The position numbers and the translations under genes are program-made. The notes under the pieces were generated by a model. It was not told where the DNA came from. It saw nothing but the letters and a program-made list of their open reading frames with translations, and searched no databases. Below, in pieces: positions 60,049 to 64,000 of a DNA stretch of 64,000 bases (position 1 is its first letter; each line of letters opens with the position of its first letter). The stretch is from Chryseobacterium sp. StRB126 (GTDB taxonomy: Bacteria > Bacteroidota > Bacteroidia > Flavobacteriales > Weeksellaceae): the NCBI RefSeq assembly GCF_000829375.1, contig NZ_AP014624.1, forward strand, positions 4,464,001 through 4,528,000. Direction: 5' to 3'.

Positions 60049-60140
60049 ACGCAAAGTTTTAGCATCTTTATGGCATACTTTTTAAGGAAGCAAAGATGGA
60101 ATCAATTGCATTGATTCTTTCTAAGCAAATGGATAATCCA
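60049..60140. repeat. Family 3 element (copy C, truncated)
   Basis: Begins GACGCAAAG (60049-60057) and continues with AAGGAAGCAAAGATGGAATC, the TTGATTC-type hairpin and TTCTAAGCAAATGG, as in 19845-20012, but lacks the right-hand CTTTGCGTT end. It occupies the gap 59877-60278, which contains no gene. Confidence 0.65.
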
Positions 60141-60223
60141 ATAGTTTCCTCATTGGTTTATCACAATTCTTAGTATTCTGAAGATATATCAATTAAATAA
60201 TATTCCCTGCATTTTTAAATCAA

Positions 60224-60255
60224 AAAAATCCCGGAAATTGCTTTCCGGGATTTTT
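60224..60255 (-). terminator. Intrinsic terminator after the porin gene
   Basis: AAAAATCCCGGAAA (60224-60237), loop TTGC, TTTCCGGGATTTTT (60242-60255), 24 bp past the porin stop; T-run on the minus strand. Confidence 0.9.
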
Positions 60256-60278
60256 ATTTATATTCTGAATAAAATGTT

Positions 60279-60950
60279 TTATTTGAATATATAGCTTAAG
60301 GTAAGAGCTATCACCTGTTCAGACTTTTTCTTATCAGTACCTTTGGTTTCTTTTTTAAGGCCAGGATAAGTATCCCCAAGACCTAAGTCATATTTTAAAG
60401 CTACTTCAAGTTGTCTCTTATAGCTATATCCTACTCCTAATCCTATGCCCCAGTTAAAACTGTTTGCTTTTCCATTTACTCCTGAAGGCTGTGAAGGATC
60501 AGTAACATCCGGATCATAATAAGGTCTGTTTGCAGGAACATCTTTAACATTTTGGCTCAGCAAAAAGTTAAATCTAGGTCCCAATAGTCCAAAGAATTCA
60601 GATTCTGCTTCTGAAAAGTACCCTTTGAAATAAAGAGGTACACTCAGATAGTTATTAGCATATACTGCATTATAACCATCCATATTCTTAGCATCACTAT
60701 CTTTACCTGTTTCTCCGCCTCCATAGTATAGAACTTCGGGCTGAATGTAAAACTGGTTTGCCTTTCCTACGGGAATTAAAGCCAAAGCTCCACCTTGAAA
60801 GGTGTATCTTGGGCCTGAAGGATTGTGGGCATTAGATACTCTGGAATAGTTTAATCCCGCTGTAAGTCCGAATCTTGTATTCTTCCACTGCACTTGTGCA
60901 AAGGATAAAGCAGAAAGGGTTAAAGCTGAGGCTAATAAAAGTTTTTTCAT
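60279..60950 (-). CDS. Outer-membrane beta-barrel (porin-family) protein
   Basis: A 223-aa small barrel. Signal peptide MKKLLLASALTLSALSFAQ, then alternating amphipathic strands (FGLTAGLNYSRVSN, FYIQPEVLYYGGG, YLSVPLYFKGYF, FFGLLGPRFNFLLS, GIGLGVGYSYKRQLEVALKYDLGLGD) and a C-terminal Phe-Lys (LTLSYIFK). This is the outer_membrane_beta-brl (PF13568-like) pattern. It lies 16 bp past sucD on the same strand and may share its transcript. The function is unknown. Confidence 0.85.
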   Translation of the reverse strand: MKKLLLASALTLSALSFAQVQWKNTRFGLTAGLNYSRVSNAHNPSGPRYTFQGGALALIPVGKANQFYIQPEVLYYGGGETGKDSDAKNMDGYNAVYANNYLSVPLYFKGYFSEAESEFFGLLGPRFNFLLSQNVKDVPANRPYYDPDVTDPSQPSGVNGKANSFNWGIGLGVGYSYKRQLEVALKYDLGLGDTYPGLKKETKGTDKKKSEQVIALTLSYIFK

Positions 60951-60966
60951 ATTATTTGGTTTTATA

Positions 60967-61839
60967 TTATCCTAGAATCTTAGCAACAGTAGCACCGATA
61001 TCAGCAGGGGAATCAACAACGTTGATACCATTCTCTCTCATGATTTCCATTTTTGCCTGAGCTGTATCTTCTGCACCACCTACAATAGCACCAGCGTGTC
61101 CCATTGTTCTTCCTTTTGGAGCTGTTTGTCCAGCGATAAATCCTACAACCGGCTTAGTAGATCCACTAGCTTTATACCATCTAGCAGCTTCAGCTTCTAA
61201 TCCACCACCAATTTCACCAATCATTACAACAGCTTCAGTTTCAGGATCGTTGATGAATAATTCCAACGCTTCTCTTGTAGTAGTTCCAATAATTGGGTCA
61301 CCACCAATACCGATCGCTGTAGAGATACCGTAACCTGCTCTTACTACCTGATCAGCAGCTTCGTAAGTAAGGGTACCTGATTTTGAAACAATACCTACTT
61401 TACCTTTTTTGAAAACAAAACCTGGCATAATACCAATTTTAGCTTCTTCAGAAGTAATGATTCCAGGGCAGTTTGGTCCGATTAATCTGCAGTCTCTGTC
61501 AGCAATATAAGATTTTACTTTTACCATATCAGCTACAGGAATACCTTCAGTAATACATACAATTACTTTAATCCCTGCTTCAGCAGCTTCCATGATAGCG
61601 TCTGCTGCAAATGCCGGTGGTACGAAAATAATACTTACGTTTGCTCCTGCTTTTTCAACAGCGTCAGCTACTGTATTGAATACTGGCTTTCCTAAGTGCT
61701 CGCTTCCTCCTTTTCCTGGAGTAACACCACCTACTACGTTTGTTCCGTATTCAATCATCTGCCCAGCATGGAAAGTACCTTCGTTCCCTGTAAATCCTTG
61801 TACAATTACTTTAGAATCTTTGTTTACTAAAATTGACAT
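60967..61839 (-). CDS. sucD: Succinyl-CoA ligase subunit alpha
   Basis: A 290-aa TCA-cycle subunit. The CoA-binding Rossmann domain spans about 5-125 ([23 protein letters not shown]). The phospho-His is H248 in GHAGAIVGG, and [13 protein letters not shown] and [12 protein letters not shown] are typical. The beta subunit (sucC) is not next to it. It has a promoter of the flavobacterial type 43 bp upstream, and the porin gene follows closely. Confidence 0.98.
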   Translation of the reverse strand: MSILVNKDSKVIVQGFTGNEGTFHAGQMIEYGTNVVGGVTPGKGGSEHLGKPVFNTVADAVEKAGANVSIIFVPPAFAADAIMEAAEAGIKVIVCITEGIPVADMVKVKSYIADRDCRLIGPNCPGIITSEEAKIGIMPGFVFKKGKVGIVSKSGTLTYEAADQVVRAGYGISTAIGIGGDPIIGTTTREALELFINDPETEAVVMIGEIGGGLEAEAARWYKASGSTKPVVGFIAGQTAPKGRTMGHAGAIVGGAEDTAQAKMEIMRENGINVVDSPADIGATVAKILG

Positions 61840-61881
61840 TTTATTGTTGTTTTAATTTATTTATTATTTTATTAATGCTCA

Positions 61882-61914
61882 CAAATTTACTTAAATTTCT
61901 TTGATTTTGGACAA
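61882..61914 (-). promoter_or_regulatory. Flavobacterial-type promoter for sucD
   Basis: On the minus strand TTG (complement of 61912-61914), a 22-nt spacer and TAAATTTG (61882-61889) give both consensus elements with proper spacing, 42 bp from the start codon. Confidence 0.65.
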
Positions 61915-61929
61915 AACCTTTGGAATTGT

Positions 61930-62832
61930 TTATTTGAGATTTCTCAGTTTTACTTCTTTTTTCAGATAAGTCTTGAAATCTTCAGCAAACATTCCGATAT
62001 AGGTACCTTTTTCAAGGTCTCTGTTCACTCCGGTTTTCCCTAAAAGTACAGATCCGCTCTCAATTTTATTTCCTGAAGCAATACCCACCTGTCCCCATAG
62101 GGTTACTCCATCTCCAATCACACAACATCCCGCAATTCCAACCTGAGAAGCTATTAAACATTTCTTCCCGATTATAGTGTCATGCCCTATCTGAATCTGA
62201 TTGTCTAAAACAGAACCTTCTCCAACCACTGTAGAATCTGTAACACCTCTGTCTATAGTGCATCCATTTCCTATTTCCACGTTATTTTCGATCACAACAT
62301 TTCCGACTGAAATCAAACGGTCAAAATTTCCATCCAATTTCCTGTAATAGAAAGCGTCACCTCCTAACACCGTATTAGACTGAATTACTACATTATCTCC
62401 GATAACAGTTCTATCACCAATCACTACATTCGGGAAAATTAAAGTATTTTTTCCAATTTTCACATTGTTTCCGATTACTGCAGAGGAGTGAATTCTTGTT
62501 CCCTCACCAATTTCAGCATCATGAAGTTCTTCTGTGAAATTATAAATTCTTGTAAAGTGAGTATTGATTTTATTAAAATCTCTGAAAGGATCATCCGAAA
62601 TCAGAAGCGCCTTACCTTCAGGGCAATCTACTTCCTTATCAATCAAAATAATGGTAGCGGCAGAGTTCAGTGCCTTATCGTAGTATTTGGGATGATTCAC
62701 AAACACAATCTCGCCCGGTTTTACCATATGAATTTCATTGGAACCCAATACTTCAAAATCCTCAGGACCAACAAATCTGGAGCCAATCAAATTGGCAATC
62801 GTTTTAAGCTTTTGCGGAGAATGGAATCTCAT
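61930..62832 (-). CDS. lpxD: UDP-3-O-acylglucosamine N-acyltransferase
   Basis: A 300-aa lipid A biosynthesis enzyme adding an acyl chain to UDP-3-O-acylglucosamine. Residues about 100-265 are hexapeptide repeats ([25 protein letters not shown] ... [22 protein letters not shown]) of the left-handed beta helix. The catalytic His217 is in [12 protein letters not shown]. The N-terminal ~95 residues form the variable substrate domain. It shares a run with lpxA and efp, and lies 90 bp upstream of sucD. Confidence 0.9.
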   Translation of the reverse strand: MRFHSPQKLKTIANLIGSRFVGPEDFEVLGSNEIHMVKPGEIVFVNHPKYYDKALNSAATIILIDKEVDCPEGKALLISDDPFRDFNKINTHFTRIYNFTEELHDAEIGEGTRIHSSAVIGNNVKIGKNTLIFPNVVIGDRTVIGDNVVIQSNTVLGGDAFYYRKLDGNFDRLISVGNVVIENNVEIGNGCTIDRGVTDSTVVGEGSVLDNQIQIGHDTIIGKKCLIASQVGIAGCCVIGDGVTLWGQVGIASGNKIESGSVLLGKTGVNRDLEKGTYIGMFAEDFKTYLKKEVKLRNLK

Positions 62833-62899
62833 AACAATAGATTTTCTTATAAAACAAAATTCGGACTGCTAATGCAAACCGAATTTATGTAAATTTTAT

Positions 62900-63466
62900 T
62901 TATTCTTTTACTCTTTCTAAGTAACTACCGTCTTCGGTGCTTACTTTAATTTTGTCTCCCGGTTCAATGAACAAAGGAACCATTACTCGTGCTCCTGTTT
63001 CAACGATTGCGTTTTTAAGAGCATTGGTAGCTGTATTTCCTTTTACACCCGGATCAGCTTCAATAACATCCAGGTATACAGACTGTGGAAGTTCAGCAGA
63101 AAGTGGAGTTTCATCTGCTTCTTTCAAAATGATTGTTACTTCTTCACCTGCTTTCATCAAGTTTGAGTTTTCAATCATTTCTTTATTTAAATATAGCTGA
63201 GAAAAATCATCGTTATTCATGAAGTGGAATCCGTTCTCATCATCATAAAGATATTGGAACTTTCTTGTGATTACTTTTACTTCCTCAATTTTGTGGCCTG
63301 CAGAGAATGTATTATCTAATACTTTTCCGTTTGTCACAGATTTTAATTTTGTTCTTACGAAAGCAGGTCCTTTTCCTGGTTTTACATGAAGAAACTCAAT
63401 TACTTTAAAAATATCATTGCTAAATTCGATGCAAAGACCTTTTCTAATATCGTTACTTGTTGCCAT
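62900..63466 (-). CDS. efp: Elongation factor P
   Basis: A 188-aa translation factor that relieves ribosome stalling at polyproline. Three beta-barrel domains: KOW-like N-terminus with K32 in HVKPGKGPAF at the loop tip where modification occurs in many bacteria, the middle OB domain, and the C-terminal domain with KVSTEDGSYLERVKE. It is 39 bp downstream of lpxA, in the same direction; an efp-lpxA association is frequent in Bacteroidetes. Confidence 0.97.
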   Translation of the reverse strand: MATSNDIRKGLCIEFSNDIFKVIEFLHVKPGKGPAFVRTKLKSVTNGKVLDNTFSAGHKIEEVKVITRKFQYLYDDENGFHFMNNDDFSQLYLNKEMIENSNLMKAGEEVTIILKEADETPLSAELPQSVYLDVIEADPGVKGNTATNALKNAIVETGARVMVPLFIEPGDKIKVSTEDGSYLERVKE

Positions 63467-63505
63467 TAATATATATTATCTTTTTTTACTTAATTCTTAG
63501 CACTT

Positions 63506-64000
63506 TTAGTTGCTGTCTTTTCCTGTCCCGTATCCTTTTACAATACCTCTTGGAGAGTTTTGGATAAACTGAAGAATTTCATCTCTTTCAGCTGTAGGAA
63601 GCATTTCTTTTTCAATATACGCCAATGCTTGAGAAACGTTCATCTTCATTTGGAAAATAGCTCTGTAAATCTTTTGAATTTCAAAGATTTTCTCATTGGA
63701 AAAACCTCTTCTTCTGAGACCTACTGAGTTAATACCAGCATAGGAAATTGGATCTCTTGCCACTTTCACATAAGGTGGAACATCTTTTCTAATTAAAGAC
63801 CCTCCTGAAATCATTGTATGTTTTCCGATCTTACCAAACTGCTGAACGGCAGATAAACCTCCCATTACAGTAAAGTCTCCGATTTCAACATGTCCTGCAA
63901 TACCGCAACCATTGGCAATAATCACATTATCTCCTATGATACAGTCATGGGCAACGTGGGAAGTAGCCATAATAAGGCAGTTGCTTCCTACTTTGGTATA
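63506..64000 (-). CDS. lpxA: UDP-N-acetylglucosamine acyltransferase, C-terminal part (runs off right edge)
   Basis: The last 164 codons of LpxA, which attaches the first acyl chain of lipid A; the start lies beyond the window. The frame continues unbroken to 64000 (YTKVGSNCLIMATSHVAHD). HVAHDCIIGDNVIIANGCGIAG includes the catalytic-region His of the hexapeptide helix, and the C-terminal helical part ISYAGINSVGLRRRGFSNEKIFEIQKIYRAIF is typical of LpxA. In many Flavobacteriia an lpxC-fabZ fusion precedes it, so one is expected next outside the window. Confidence 0.93.
   Translation of the reverse strand, partial: YTKVGSNCLIMATSHVAHDCIIGDNVIIANGCGIAGHVEIGDFTVMGGLSAVQQFGKIGKHTMISGGSLIRKDVPPYVKVARDPISYAGINSVGLRRRGFSNEKIFEIQKIYRAIFQMKMNVSQALAYIEKEMLPTAERDEILQFIQNSPRGIVKGYGTGKDSN

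Overview
The window looks like chromosome of a Flavobacteriia member, most like Chryseobacterium or a close relative (Weeksellaceae). This is inferred from AT-rich intergenic DNA, two type IX secretion (T9SS) C-terminal sorting domains, several outer-membrane beta-barrel/TonB-type proteins, HYC_CC_PP and bacteriocin-like GG-leader proteins, promoters of the TTG-N17-23-TAnnTTTG type, and the gene content in general. No rRNA, tRNA, CRISPR array, prophage or intact insertion sequence was seen. Two CDSs run off the edges (1-197 and lpxA at 63506-64000).

Layout. 0-8.5 kb: secreted erythromycin-esterase-like protein, dnaK, a ppk1-ppx polyphosphate pair, and a Rossmann-fold protein coupled to a 49-aa membrane peptide. 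8.7-13.1 kb: a large T9SS-exported protein, a DUF3060 protein and an orphan barstar-domain protein. 13.2-19.8 kb: a five-gene tripartite RND efflux operon framed by two small cysteine-rich proteins (HYC_CC_PP type and TRASH/YHS-like), which suggests metal handling. 20-21.5 kb: Fe-S cluster carriers (Mrp and NifU-like). 22.5-35 kb: cell-surface genes (two beta-barrel proteins, a carbohydrate-binding-like protein, an NTR-like protein, BON and SH3 proteins, a CocE/NonD hydrolase), a dicarboxylate symporter and a phytanoyl-CoA dioxygenase-like gene. 35.1-36.4 kb: a 132-bp tandem repeat array ending in a duplicated alkB 3' end. 36.4-39.4 kb: AlkB-like dioxygenase, a ParB-like/MORN-like unknown and an AraC-Ogt fusion (alkylation repair). 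39.4-42.9 kb: agmatinase and arginine decarboxylase, i.e. arginine to agmatine to putrescine. 43-51.9 kb: phosphatase lipoprotein, thiamine pyrophosphokinase, cobalamin adenosyltransferase, TonB receptor, DinB/YafY and Crp/AhpD-like pairs. 52-64 kb: ABC exporter, an LptB with an unusual C-terminal extension, a TM2 protein, two convergent GG-leader Cys4 peptides, hemB, a minimal T9SS cargo, a NatAB-like ABC transporter, a porin, and a housekeeping run lpxA-efp-lpxD-sucD.

The most unusual part is the intergenic DNA. At least six dispersed families of foldable repeats sit between genes. One copy is nested inside a copy of another family (22205-22479). A 33-bp perfect palindrome occurs twice with compensating end changes (11816, 36307). 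A nine-copy 132-bp array beside alkB has carried a piece of that gene with it. Most other gaps hold strong intrinsic terminators, often bidirectional between convergent genes. The best candidates for something undescribed are the repeat families, the paired GG-leader peptides at 55.5-55.9 kb, the LptB extension and the orphan barstar protein. No complete new defence or mobile system is evident.
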